Assembly (NCBI GenBank): GCA_017428635.1
Contig: JAFRQK010000022.1
Span: 1-62,103, forward strand
Length of the DNA: 62,103 nucleotides
Source of the DNA: Clostridia bacterium
Lineage (GTDB): Bacteria > Bacillota > Clostridia > Oscillospirales > CAG-272
Direction of reading: 5' to 3'
This document shows, one piece after another, positions 35,861-43,635 of this stretch. The notes beneath the pieces were generated by a model. It did no database searches, was not told the DNA's origin, and saw only the letters and a list, made by a program, of their open reading frames with translations. Made by a program: the position numbers and the translations under genes. Positions within the stretch are counted from its first letter, which is position 1. Every line of letters begins with the position of its first letter.

Positions 35861-37377
35861 CACAGAATAATACATATAAGACCCGAACTGCCCTCGTTTA
35901 TCACACGCGAGAGCGTTTGTCCGAATTTTTCTCTCGCGTCGTCGGGAAGATTTTCGAGTTTGGCGTGAAGGCCTTCGTTTACCAGTTCGTAGATCGATTT
36001 GCCGAATAGATTCGTATCCCAGATACCTCTCGGGTCGTCCTCGAACTCGTCGAGAAGATACCGAACGAGTTCCTCGGATTGCTGTTCCGTTCCGACGATC
36101 GGATTCAGTTCGGTCTCGATGCCTGCGCGGATCAGATGGATCGAAGGCGCGGCAGCCCTCAAACGAAGTCCGTATCCTCCCGCCTGCTTGACTATTTCCG
36201 GCTCGTCAAGCGTCAGATCGTCCTGTTCAGGCATCACGATACCGTAACCCTTCTCGGCTACTTCGTCGATCGCGGCGGCAAATTTGTCGTACTCCCTTTT
36301 TATCCGTGACAGTGAACAGAGAGCGGCGAGGAGGTCCTCTTCTCCTTCCACCTCTATTCCGGTGAGTTCACCGATAACGGCGTAAAAGAGTTCGTCCGGC
36401 AGTTCGATCGAGATCTCACAGATCCCGGAACCCGCATCAAGCTTTTTTACGGTTGAAGACGTCCGGACGGGTTCTCCGGTGTGTTTTTCCGCCGCTTCCG
36501 CGATCCCGGATGCGACGGAGGCGGCAAACGGAGCCGCCTGGCAGGCTCTCACACCTTCGCCTACCGAGTTCGAAATGCTCCCGGTGATTATCTTTCTGAG
36601 CCAGTGTCCGTCGTCGAGCGCACCCGTCCAATCGGGAAACGTGACGGCGATCTCGGAAAGAGGAAACTCGGATAAAACGAGTTTCAGTATTTCGGAAACG
36701 TCCTCCTCGTCAAGGTCAAGGCAATTGACGAGCGCTACGGGCGCCGAGTATTTTTCTTCAAGTTCGAGAGCGAGCGCCTCCGCTCTTTTCGAGCCCGGCT
36801 CCGCCGAATTCAGAACGACGACGAACGGCTTGCCGGACGCCGAAAGCTCCTCTGCCGCTTTACTTTCCGCGGCAACGAAAGCCTCTCGCGGCAGTTCTCC
36901 GAACGACCCGTCAGACGTGACGAGGACCCCCACCGTTGAATGATCCCGGATAACGCGCCTTGTCCCCTCCTCGGCCGCTTTTTCAAACGGGACGGGTTCG
37001 TCGCTCCATGGGGTCCTCACCATTCTCGCCTCACCGCCTTCGGTATCGCCGAGAACGCCGGGAACGAGGAATCCGACGCAATCGACCGCCTTAACGCGTA
37101 ACGTAGTATTGTCCGGCAGAGTGATCTTTACCGCTTCGTCGGGAACGAATTTCGGTTCCGTCGTCATGACCGTCTTGCCCGCCGCGCTCTGGGGCGTCTC
37201 GTCTTCCGCGCGTCTTCTTTCGTTTTCGTCTTCTATCCTCGGGATCACCGCCGTCTCCATAAATCGTTTGATAAACGTCGACTTCCCCGATCTGACGGGA
37301 CCGACTACTCCCACGTATACGTCGCCGCCCGTTCTTTCCGCAATATCCCTGTATATCTCAACTCCCACTCCCGCCAT
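35860..37377 (-). CDS. spoIVA: stage IV sporulation protein A
   Basis: A 505-residue morphogenetic ATPase that polymerises on the forespore surface as the base of the spore coat. The P-loop GPVRSGKST lies at residues 26-34, with the TRAFAC-like N-terminal domain, a middle domain and a conserved C-terminal region ending near GLICIIL. Length and N-terminus match the family. The 37378-37588 gap holds a possible sporulation sigma-E promoter (37431-37460) and a plus-strand hairpin. The gene ends at a strong bidirectional terminator. It diverges from a Cys-rich clostridial gene. Confidence 0.96.
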   Translation of the reverse strand: MAGVGVEIYRDIAERTGGDVYVGVVGPVRSGKSTFIKRFMETAVIPRIEDENERRRAEDETPQSAAGKTVMTTEPKFVPDEAVKITLPDNTTLRVKAVDCVGFLVPGVLGDTEGGEARMVRTPWSDEPVPFEKAAEEGTRRVIRDHSTVGVLVTSDGSFGELPREAFVAAESKAAEELSASGKPFVVVLNSAEPGSKRAEALALELEEKYSAPVALVNCLDLDEEDVSEILKLVLSEFPLSEIAVTFPDWTGALDDGHWLRKIITGSISNSVGEGVRACQAAPFAASVASGIAEAAEKHTGEPVRTSSTVKKLDAGSGICEISIELPDELFYAVIGELTGIEVEGEEDLLAALCSLSRIKREYDKFAAAIDEVAEKGYGIVMPEQDDLTLDEPEIVKQAGGYGLRLRAAAPSIHLIRAGIETELNPIVGTEQQSEELVRYLLDEFEDDPRGIWDTNLFGKSIYELVNEGLHAKLENLPDDAREKFGQTLSRVINEGSSGLICIIL

Positions 37378-37395
37378 AACGAAACTCCCTTCGCC

Positions 37396-37424
37396 GCTCC
37401 GCCGCAGCGGAGCCGTTTTTTCTT
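37396..37424 (+). terminator. plus-strand terminator-like hairpin in the spoIVA leader
   Basis: Perfect 7-bp GC stem (37396-37402 with 37407-37413) followed by CGTTTTTTCTTT on the plus strand. It lies upstream of the minus-strand spoIVA start, so on the plus strand it would stop antisense transcripts leaving spoIVA. Confidence 0.5.
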
Positions 37425-37430
37425 TGTATT

Positions 37431-37460
37431 ATTGATATGAAAGTGAAAACCGCGTTATGA
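37431..37460 (-). promoter_or_regulatory. possible sigma-E promoter of spoIVA
   Basis: On the minus strand, TCATAAC (37454-37460) and CATATCAAT (37431-37439) are 14 bases apart, close to the Bacillus sigma-E pattern (KMATATT, 14 bases, CATACAAT). spoIVA belongs to the sigma-E regulon in known spore formers. The -10 match is imperfect. Confidence 0.4.
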
Positions 37461-37588
37461 CAATACCCGTTGGCAGAGAATTGGCGTCTGCATATTATGT
37501 TAAAGAGGATCGGGCGGACACGCCGATCCCCATTTCACCCAAAATAGCGGCGCGCACGCGCGCCGAATCGATACGGAGGAAAAACAGA

Positions 37589-38431
37589 ATGCCAAATTCC
37601 CCCTGCGATCGCGGCAGGGATACGGTTTGTATCGACACCTACCGTGTCCTTGACAGCTGCCGCGACAAGGACTGTTTCGAGGACGTAAGAGTCTACCTGA
37701 CATGCTACGGCCAGGAGATAATTGACAGAACGACCGCGCACCGGACCAAGGACGCGCACGTTTTATGGTCATACATCGATATCGACGACGTCCCCTTCAA
37801 CAGAGGTTTCTATCAGCTGACGATAAGGATCTATATCAAGATCCTTTGCGAGGCGTGCCTCGGTCCCGGAAACGTACGGGACTTCGACGGCATCGCGGTC
37901 GTTGAAAAAAAGGTCGTTCTCTTCGGAAGCGAAGGGAACGTCAGCGTGTTCAAAAGCGAATACCAGAACGACGGTTTCTGCTGTTCCGGTGAAAACTGCG
38001 GGGCGGTGAAATCGAACAATCTCCCCGTCGCGGTACTCGAAACGGTCGATCCGATAATCCTGAACTCCAAGATAGTCGAACCCGATCGCCACTGCCCGTG
38101 CTGCTGTACCGTCGACGAGGTGCCCGACCGCGTCTGCTCCGCAGTCAGCGGAGATCTCGCGGACGGCAGGGACAGTAACAAACTCCTCGTCTCACTCGGA
38201 CTGTTTTCGGTAGTCAGGATAGAGCGTCCGGCGCAATACCTGATAAACGCGTCGGAATACTCCGTTCCCGCGAAGGAGTGCGTGAGCCCGATCGACGACG
38301 ACCCGTGCAGCCTTTTCAAGAAGATGGAATTTCCGATCGGAGAGTTCTCGATCCCATCGAAACTTCCCGCGTTTTCATCTTCGGACTATGATAACGCGAA
38401 AAAATGCGGATGTGACAGAAAAGACGGATAA
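37589..38431 (+). CDS. Cys-rich conserved clostridial protein (putative spore protein)
   Basis: A 280-residue soluble protein with 19 cysteines, including a HCPCCC cluster and a C-terminal CGC. From memory it belongs to a clostridial family with a characteristic N-terminus (CIDTYRVLDSCRDKDCFEDV), a central SYIDIDDVPFNRGFYQL segment and a LFGSEGN strand; these proteins are usually annotated only as hypothetical. The gene diverges from spoIVA and is followed by the sigF operon, so a role in the spore (coat component, disulfide or metal binding) is likely but inferred. ATG 37589 has a GGAGG Shine-Dalgarno; the longer frame from 37457 has none. Confidence 0.75.
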   Translation: MPNSPCDRGRDTVCIDTYRVLDSCRDKDCFEDVRVYLTCYGQEIIDRTTAHRTKDAHVLWSYIDIDDVPFNRGFYQLTIRIYIKILCEACLGPGNVRDFDGIAVVEKKVVLFGSEGNVSVFKSEYQNDGFCCSGENCGAVKSNNLPVAVLETVDPIILNSKIVEPDRHCPCCCTVDEVPDRVCSAVSGDLADGRDSNKLLVSLGLFSVVRIERPAQYLINASEYSVPAKECVSPIDDDPCSLFKKMEFPIGEFSIPSKLPAFSSSDYDNAKKCGCDRKDG

Positions 38432-38439
38432 AAAGAACC

Positions 38440-38467
38440 GGGCGGCGCGGATGCGCCGCCCTTTTTT
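38440..38467. terminator. bidirectional terminator between the Cys-rich gene and sigF
   Basis: Perfect 9-bp stem (38440-38448 with 38453-38461) followed by a T run on the plus strand and by an A-rich flank on the other side. Confidence 0.8.
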
Positions 38468-39200
38468 ACCCGCTTAATTCTTCCCTGATCTTTGCAAAGA
38501 TCTTTTTTTCTTCCCGCGATATCTTGACTTGCGACAATCCGAGCGCGTCCGCAGTCTGCTGTTGGGAGAGATCGCGAAAATACCGCAGATAAACGATCTT
38601 TCGCCACAGAGCGGGCAAATCGCCGATAGCCTCGCGGAGCGCGATTCGGTCGACCGCGCGTTCTATTCCCTCGTCCCGTCCGGGTATCATGCTCTCAAGC
38701 GTTGCGTCGTCGTCGTTCACGGGTTCGGAGAGCGACCGGACGGGAGAAGACGCTTCGAGCGCGACCGCCGCGTCCTCAGCCGTCATACCGCACAGAGAGG
38801 CGAGTTCTTCGATTCGCGGTTCTCTCATGTTCTCCGAGATGAAACGTTCCCTTTCACGAAGCAAACGCGCCCCGTCGCGTTTTTTCAGGCGCGATACTTT
38901 TATAAGGCCGTCGTCCCTCAGATACTTTCTTATCTCGCCGATAATCAGCGGTACGGCGTAAGTGGAAAAAGCGGTCCCGCGTGACAGATCGAACGAACGG
39001 ATCGCCTTGAGCATTCCTATGGAACCGATCTGAATGAGGTCCTCCGTCTCTACTCCTCGTCCGGAGAATGACGACGCCGCGCCCGTGACGAGACCGGAGT
39101 TCAGCTTCATAAGCTTTTCCGCCGCGCTGTCGTCGCCGTTTTTATACTTTTCCAAGAGCCTCATGTTCTCGGCGTGACGCTCCGCGCTTTTCACGTCCAT
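38466..39200 (-). CDS. sigF: sporulation RNA polymerase sigma-F factor
   Basis: A 244-residue sigma-70 family protein of the SigF/SigB group, with region 2 (DLIQIGSIGMLKAIRSFD), region 3 and region 4 helix-turn-helix (QQTADALGLSQVKISREEK). It is the first forespore-specific sigma factor and is held by SpoIIAB until SpoIIAA releases it. It lies 30 bases downstream of spoIIAB in the classical spoIIA order. Start ATG at 39200 with GGGAGGCGGGAA upstream. Confidence 0.95.
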   Translation of the reverse strand: MDVKSAERHAENMRLLEKYKNGDDSAAEKLMKLNSGLVTGAASSFSGRGVETEDLIQIGSIGMLKAIRSFDLSRGTAFSTYAVPLIIGEIRKYLRDDGLIKVSRLKKRDGARLLRERERFISENMREPRIEELASLCGMTAEDAAVALEASSPVRSLSEPVNDDDATLESMIPGRDEGIERAVDRIALREAIGDLPALWRKIVYLRYFRDLSQQQTADALGLSQVKISREEKKIFAKIREELSG

Positions 39201-39230
39201 TTCCCGCCTCCCGATATTGTATGTACCGTT

Positions 39231-39683
39231 TTATCTGCTTACCGGAAGCGCGGACAGTTTTCTTTTCATCACGACCTTGGTCCCTTTGCCCGGCGAGGAC
39301 CTGACGCTGAGAGTATCCATAAAGTTTTCGATGAGCGTAAAGCCCATTCCGCTCCTCTCTCCGTCCGGATCGGTAGTGAAAAGCGGCTGAAGCGCGACTT
39401 CGACGTCCTCGATCCCTCTGCCTCTGTCCTTGACCTCGATCCGGACGGAACGGTCGTCGTACAGTTTCACCCCTATGGAGACGGGACCGATCATATCGCG
39501 GTACCCGTGAACGATACTGTTTGTGACCGCTTCGGATACCGCGCATTTGATATCGGATAACTCGTCGAACGTCGGATTGAGCTGCGCTACGAAAGCCGAT
39601 ACGACTGCTCTTGCAGCCGATTCGTTGACCGAGAATGACGGCAGCGTCACTTTCAGTTCGTTTATCCGGTTTTTCTTTTTCAT
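39231..39683 (-). CDS. spoIIAB: anti-sigma-F factor SpoIIAB
   Basis: A 150-residue GHKL-fold protein that binds and inhibits sigma-F and phosphorylates SpoIIAA. The N-box (EAVTNSIVHGY) holds Asn55, the G1 box is DRGRGI (86-91) and the G2 box is GMGF (112-115). Its ATG overlaps the spoIIAA stop by four bases. Confidence 0.95.
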   Translation of the reverse strand: MKKKNRINELKVTLPSFSVNESAARAVVSAFVAQLNPTFDELSDIKCAVSEAVTNSIVHGYRDMIGPVSIGVKLYDDRSVRIEVKDRGRGIEDVEVALQPLFTTDPDGERSGMGFTLIENFMDTLSVRSSPGKGTKVVMKRKLSALPVSR

Positions 39684-40039
39684 ACCGCCTTTTCCTCTCT
39701 TTTATCGCAGACCTTGTCGCGGGTTATCCTTATAATCCTTTCCATTCCCGCGAGGTCGAGAATTTTCTGCGTCGGACCCGTCGGATTGCTGACCGAAAAG
39801 GCGATCCCCAGATCGGACGCTTTTGAATATCTGCCGAGGATAAGTCCGAGCCCGGAGGAATCCATAAATGTGACTTCCGACAGATCGAGAACAAGCGCCG
39901 CCGGCCTTGATTTCATAATTTCGGCGTCTATCTCGGCGCGGATCTTCTTTGCGTTGTGATGATCGATCTCTCCCTTTATAAGCGCCGTCAATCGGCCCCC
40001 GTTCACCCCGAACGTTACTTTACACGTTTCCCTTTTCAT
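39680..40039 (-). CDS. spoIIAA: anti-anti-sigma factor SpoIIAA
   Basis: A 119-residue STAS-domain protein. The segment FMDSSGLGLILGRY (58-71) contains the phosphorylatable serine, Ser61 by alignment with Bacillus Ser58. Dephosphorylated SpoIIAA frees sigma-F from SpoIIAB in the forespore. It is the first gene of the operon; I could not identify a convincing sigma-H promoter in the 40040-40218 region. Confidence 0.95.
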   Translation of the reverse strand: MKRETCKVTFGVNGGRLTALIKGEIDHHNAKKIRAEIDAEIMKSRPAALVLDLSEVTFMDSSGLGLILGRYSKASDLGIAFSVSNPTGPTQKILDLAGMERIIRITRDKVCDKREEKAV

Positions 40040-40218
40040 TTGCGTTCCTCTTCGTCCTTCCGGTTTTCGCCTCCCATTTTAGTCAGTCCCGGATGAATTA
40101 TCCGTCGAAAAAAAGCGACGAAGTATCTTTTCCCGTTCGGTTTCCCGACAAACGGAGCGGATCGTTCCGCACACTCGGTCGGAAAAAGACGAAAGACGGA
40201 CGATATCGTATTTTTTTC

Positions 40219-40247
40219 TTGACTTTTGTTTGCTGAAGGTATAGAAT
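40219..40247 (+). promoter_or_regulatory. promoter of a candidate small RNA
   Basis: TTGACT (40219-40224), 17 bases, TAGAAT (40242-40247). Predicted transcription start is near 40254. It diverges from spoIIAA. Confidence 0.6.
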
Positions 40248-40253
40248 TGAGTA

Positions 40254-40322
40254 ACGTTAAAAATGACTCGCCGGCATTTATGCCCATAGCCGAAACATCG
40301 GGGCGGGTCGTTTTATTTTTTC
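40254..40322 (+). ncRNA. candidate small RNA with three-way junction and terminator
   Basis: Downstream of the promoter at 40219-40247, the sequence folds into a compact three-way junction. P1 pairs 40262-40272 with 40302-40312 (11 bp, two G-U pairs), P2 pairs 40273-40277 with 40280-40284, and P3 pairs 40290-40293 with 40298-40301. P1 is followed by TTTTATTTTTT, so it doubles as the terminator. The transcript would be about 70 nt. The gene downstream (40429) has its own promoter-like sequence after the terminator (TTGACC near 40334), so this looks like a free-standing RNA or a leader that ends prematurely. It matches no riboswitch class I know. The remaining gene-free sequence, 40040-40218 and 40323-40428, shows nothing further. 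Confidence 0.5.
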
Positions 40323-40428
40323 CTTTTCGTATTGACCCGAAGCGCCGTTTGTGCTTTAATATAGTGAGCGGATCATAATAACGTCTCTCTTCGAATATGA
40401 TCGAACAGTTTGATTCGGGAGGATCGTT

Positions 40429-40977
40429 ATGAGTCGTGGAAAATGCGCCGTCCTTATCTCTGCTTTCCTGTTTGCAGCCTCCGCGATCGCGTTCTGGTTC
40501 GTCTTCGGTATCGTCCGGTCTCCGGTGAAATACGTATCCGTCGCGGCTGCAACGGACGTTGCCGCTCCTTTCGACTTAGTGCGTTACGCTTCGAGACGCG
40601 CGTTCGGCTGTACGGTCGAGGCGCTCACGGTTTTTCTCTCGGGACTGTCGTTTTTTCCGGCGGCCGGCAGCTGCGCGGTACTTGCGTTTCGCGGCGCGTG
40701 CTTCGGCGCAACTCTGAGGGGTATACGCGACGGCTTCATCCTGATCCAGGGAAACGCCGCGATCCCGGGGCTCGCCTCGGAATTCGCGGTCCCTGCTCTG
40801 TATGCGATCTCATCTTTGCTCTTTATCTCGTTTGCGTTTTTCGCCGCATATTTTTCGGAAAGATTCAGGTCAGGCGCGAAACGCGTTAAAAACGTTTTCA
40901 TTTACGCCGCCGTTTTCGCCGTTTTTCTCGGCGCAGTAACGGCGCTCGAACTTCTGCGCTGCGCGTCGGTAAGATAA
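40429..40977 (+). CDS. membrane protein, possibly SpoIIM-related
   Basis: A 182-residue protein with four or five membrane helices. The arrangement and a central FRGACFGATLRG segment recall SpoIIM (a forespore engulfment protein of the SpoIIM/DUF95 family), and it lies beside the spoIIA operon, but the match is weak and it is shorter than Bacillus SpoIIM. ATG 40429 follows GGGAGGATCGTT. A DUF624-like membrane protein gene follows after 25 bases, so the two are likely cotranscribed. Confidence 0.5.
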   Translation: MSRGKCAVLISAFLFAASAIAFWFVFGIVRSPVKYVSVAAATDVAAPFDLVRYASRRAFGCTVEALTVFLSGLSFFPAAGSCAVLAFRGACFGATLRGIRDGFILIQGNAAIPGLASEFAVPALYAISSLLFISFAFFAAYFSERFRSGAKRVKNVFIYAAVFAVFLGAVTALELLRCASVR

Positions 40978-41002
40978 TAAGACCGGGGGGGGAATAAAAA
41001 AG

Positions 41003-41965
41003 ATGCCGAAAGACAGGGACACGGGAGAAAAAAAGAAATTCAATCTCTTCAATTTTTTCGCAAAAAAAGACGACCCGGTCGGAGTAGACCCGAACGAGCC
41101 TCTTATTACGGACAATCCGAACTTTGTCAACTTTTTCAAACTTTTCGTAAGAAAATTCAGCAACATCACGCTCATAAACATAATGACCGTGCTGTGCAAT
41201 TTCCCGTTCTTCTTTTTCCTTATCGGCATCAGCGGATACTTCTCGGGTCACACGGCCGCGCCCGCGTACAACCTTTATCCCCATCTGTCCGGGATCGTCG
41301 GCGAAAAACTTTCGCCCGCGTCCGCGGCTCTTTACGGCACTTACTCTTTACAAACGAAAGTCACGGTCCTTTCAACGACCGATTACGTTTTCTTTTATCT
41401 GTCCCTGCTGCTCGTTTTCACGATCGGGATCTCTTCCGTCGGAGCGATATATCTTCACAGAAATATGGTCAGAGGCGAACACGTTTCACTTCTTTCGGAC
41501 TATTTTGACACGATAAAGAGAAATATCAAGCAGGCGCTGATCTTCGGCGTAATCGACTCGATCATAATCGGTCTTCTCGTATACGACGCGGCATTTCTCC
41601 GGGTCAACCGGATGTCCGGGACGACTTCGGGGATCATGTTCGTTGCGGTCGCTTTCCTGATAATCCTGTACTACCTTGTGAGAACGTATATCTACACCAT
41701 GATCGTCACGTTCGATATGCCCATCAGAAAGATGTTCAAAAACGGGCTGATCCTTTCGATCGTCGGTTTCAAGAGAAATATTTGCTACGTTCTCGGCTCC
41801 GCCGCTGTCATCGCTCTGAACTATCTGCTTCTGGTCGTATACTTCCCGATCGGAATAATCCTTCCGTTCATGATCGTACCGTCCGCGCTAACGTTCCTCG
41901 GGGAATACTGCATATTCCCGAATATAATGAAGTACATGGTCGAAGACGAAGGTAAAAGCGAATAA
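41003..41965 (+). CDS. DUF624/YesL-like membrane protein
   Basis: A 320-residue protein with a hydrophilic Lys-rich N-terminus (about 1-45) followed by five or six membrane helices. The first helix region (LINIMTVLCNFPFFF) and the later VGAIYLHRNMVRGE segment resemble the DUF624/YesL family, often found beside carbohydrate transporters, though none is nearby. Function unknown. ATG 41003 lies after a GGGGGGGAAT stretch. A bidirectional terminator follows. Confidence 0.65.
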   Translation: MPKDRDTGEKKKFNLFNFFAKKDDPVGVDPNEPLITDNPNFVNFFKLFVRKFSNITLINIMTVLCNFPFFFFLIGISGYFSGHTAAPAYNLYPHLSGIVGEKLSPASAALYGTYSLQTKVTVLSTTDYVFFYLSLLLVFTIGISSVGAIYLHRNMVRGEHVSLLSDYFDTIKRNIKQALIFGVIDSIIIGLLVYDAAFLRVNRMSGTTSGIMFVAVAFLIILYYLVRTYIYTMIVTFDMPIRKMFKNGLILSIVGFKRNICYVLGSAAVIALNYLLLVVYFPIGIILPFMIVPSALTFLGEYCIFPNIMKYMVEDEGKSE

Positions 41966-41970
41966 AACGA

Positions 41971-42010
41971 AAAAAGCCGCCGTGATCGCTACGATCACGG
42001 CGCTTTTTTT
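41971..42010. terminator. bidirectional terminator between the YesL-like and deacetylase genes
   Basis: Perfect 11-bp stem (41978-41988 with 41992-42002), flanked by AAAAA and TTTTTTT. Confidence 0.85.
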
Positions 42011-42687
42011 GATATGAGTTCCGAAACGGTGACGAATTCGTATCCTTCCTCAAGAAGTTTCGGGATAAAGATACGCAGCGCTTCCGCCGTATGCGATTCG
42101 CCTGATATGAAATCGTGACAGAGGATGACGTCTCCGTCGTTCACGTTGTCCTCGACCGTTTCGGCTATCGCGCGCGCCGTGCGGTGCGTCCAGTCGCGAG
42201 TATCGACCGACCACAGAACGACGGTATATCCGAGTTCTTCCGCGGCGCTCTCTCCCTCCTTCCCTATTTTGCCCTCCGGAGGACGAAAAAGCGTCGGTTT
42301 TACTCCCGCGGCTTCCGTTATCGCGTCCTCGGTATCAATAAGTTGTTCCTTGAGTTTTTCCGCGGAAAGAGATTTAACATTAATATGCGTGAAAGTGTGG
42401 TTCCCGACCTCGTGTCCCTCGGCGACCTCCCGCGCGGTCAGTTCAGGCCTCTTAACGGCGTTTTCTCCGACGTTGAAAAACGTTGCGCGGACCCCGTAAT
42501 CTTTCAGCACGTCAAGTATTTCCGCCGTCGTCCTCGGATGCGGTCCGTCGTCGAAAGTGAGAGCGACGACCTTCTCTCCCGTTTCGATCTTTGAAACGAT
42601 TTTTCCCTGCGCGCCCTCGGATGAAACGACGGTCGCCAGAACCGCAGCCAAAGACAGAACCGCCGCCGTTATCCTACGCTTTTTCAT
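41995..42687 (-). CDS. polysaccharide deacetylase (peptidoglycan/chitin type)
   Basis: A 230-residue exported NodB-homology protein. A signal peptide or anchor (about 1-23) is followed by the catalytic domain. Motif 1 is TFDDGPH, motif 2 is HTFTH, motif 3 is FRPPEGK, and LWSVDTRDW and ILCHD (motif 5) follow. It removes N-acetyl groups from cell wall or related polysaccharide outside the cell. Its ATG overlaps the end of the pdaA-type gene by 14 bases, so the two are translated together. Confidence 0.9.
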   Translation of the reverse strand: MKKRRITAAVLSLAAVLATVVSSEGAQGKIVSKIETGEKVVALTFDDGPHPRTTAEILDVLKDYGVRATFFNVGENAVKRPELTAREVAEGHEVGNHTFTHINVKSLSAEKLKEQLIDTEDAITEAAGVKPTLFRPPEGKIGKEGESAAEELGYTVVLWSVDTRDWTHRTARAIAETVEDNVNDGDVILCHDFISGESHTAEALRIFIPKLLEEGYEFVTVSELISKKAP

Positions 42688-43456
42688 CGCCGAACAACTC
42701 GTCTAGGGTACCGAACCGGTATCCTTCCCGTTTCAGGGTCCGAATGACGTCTCCGAGAATTTCCGCGTTCGTTTCAGACATCGGATGAAGGAGGAGGACA
42801 GCGCCGGGGCAGACCGAACTCACGATCTTTTCGCGGGACGTCTTAGGGTCGGGCTGACGGTCGTTGTCCCAGTCGGCGTAAGCGAAGCTCCACAGGACGG
42901 TCTTATATCCGAGCTGATCGGCAAAGCAGAGGTTTTCCTCACTGAATCTGCCCTCCGGCGGACGGTAATATTTTGAGAGCGTTTTGCCCGTCGCCCTCTC
43001 ATATTCGTTCTCCATTTTTTCGAGTTCCGCGCGGAATTCCGGGAAGTCGCCGCACGTCGTCATGTCCCGGTGCTTCGCAGTGTGGTTGCATACCGTGTGT
43101 CCCTCGTCAGTCATCCTTTTGAGGAGATCGGGTTCCCTTTTCGCCAGGTTTTCAAGGATGAAAAAAGCGCCGGGAACGTTCTCTTCCTTCAAAGTATCAA
43201 GTACCTTCGCTACGTTTCCGTTTTCATATCCCGCGTCGAACGTCAGATAAACGACGCGGTCGCCCGAAGACGCAGCCACCGTGTCGATAAACCGGCAGTC
43301 GTGATCTTCGATAAAGCTCATCTCGGGGGGGCAGACCGGCTCTCCGTTCTCTCTTTTGACGTACCAGTTGTGCGCCGTCCCGCCCGCGGCGTACGAAACG
43401 GAAGTCATCGCCGATGCGACGGCAAGCGCCGAGGCTAAATATTTCAATCGTTTCAA
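42674..43456 (-). CDS. PdaA-type delta-lactam-biosynthetic de-N-acetylase
   Basis: A 260-residue exported NodB-homology protein with signal peptide (1-23). The motif LTFDAGYENGN (71-81), with Ala/Gly-Tyr where other deacetylases have DGP, is the mark of PdaA, which acts on muramic acid to make the delta-lactam of spore cortex. The TAKHRD segment and YRPPEGRFSEENL follow. The position beside the spoIIA operon fits. Start is TTG at 43456 with AAAGGAG eight bases upstream; the longer frame to 43540 lacks a ribosome binding site and would bury the signal peptide. Confidence 0.85.
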   Translation of the reverse strand: MKRLKYLASALAVASAMTSVSYAAGGTAHNWYVKRENGEPVCPPEMSFIEDHDCRFIDTVAASSGDRVVYLTFDAGYENGNVAKVLDTLKEENVPGAFFILENLAKREPDLLKRMTDEGHTVCNHTAKHRDMTTCGDFPEFRAELEKMENEYERATGKTLSKYYRPPEGRFSEENLCFADQLGYKTVLWSFAYADWDNDRQPDPKTSREKIVSSVCPGAVLLLHPMSETNAEILGDVIRTLKREGYRFGTLDELFGDEKA

Positions 43457-43575
43457 AACGTCATCTCCTTTCGTTTCTTCGGATATTATTCTGCGCGGCG
43501 AACGGCTGCGCAAACGATGAAAAAAGTGGTCGGATTTCAAATCGGGGCTGAAATCGCGCCTTCGCGCGAAAAATA

Positions 43576-43604
43576 TTGAAATCGGGCGTCGGGTGGTATA
43601 TAAT
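43576..43604 (+). promoter_or_regulatory. promoter of the malic enzyme gene
   Basis: TTGAAA (43576-43581), 17 bases, TATAAT (43599-43604). Confidence 0.7.
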
Positions 43605-43635
43605 TACTGCGAAGAAAAAATAAGGACGGAAAAAC

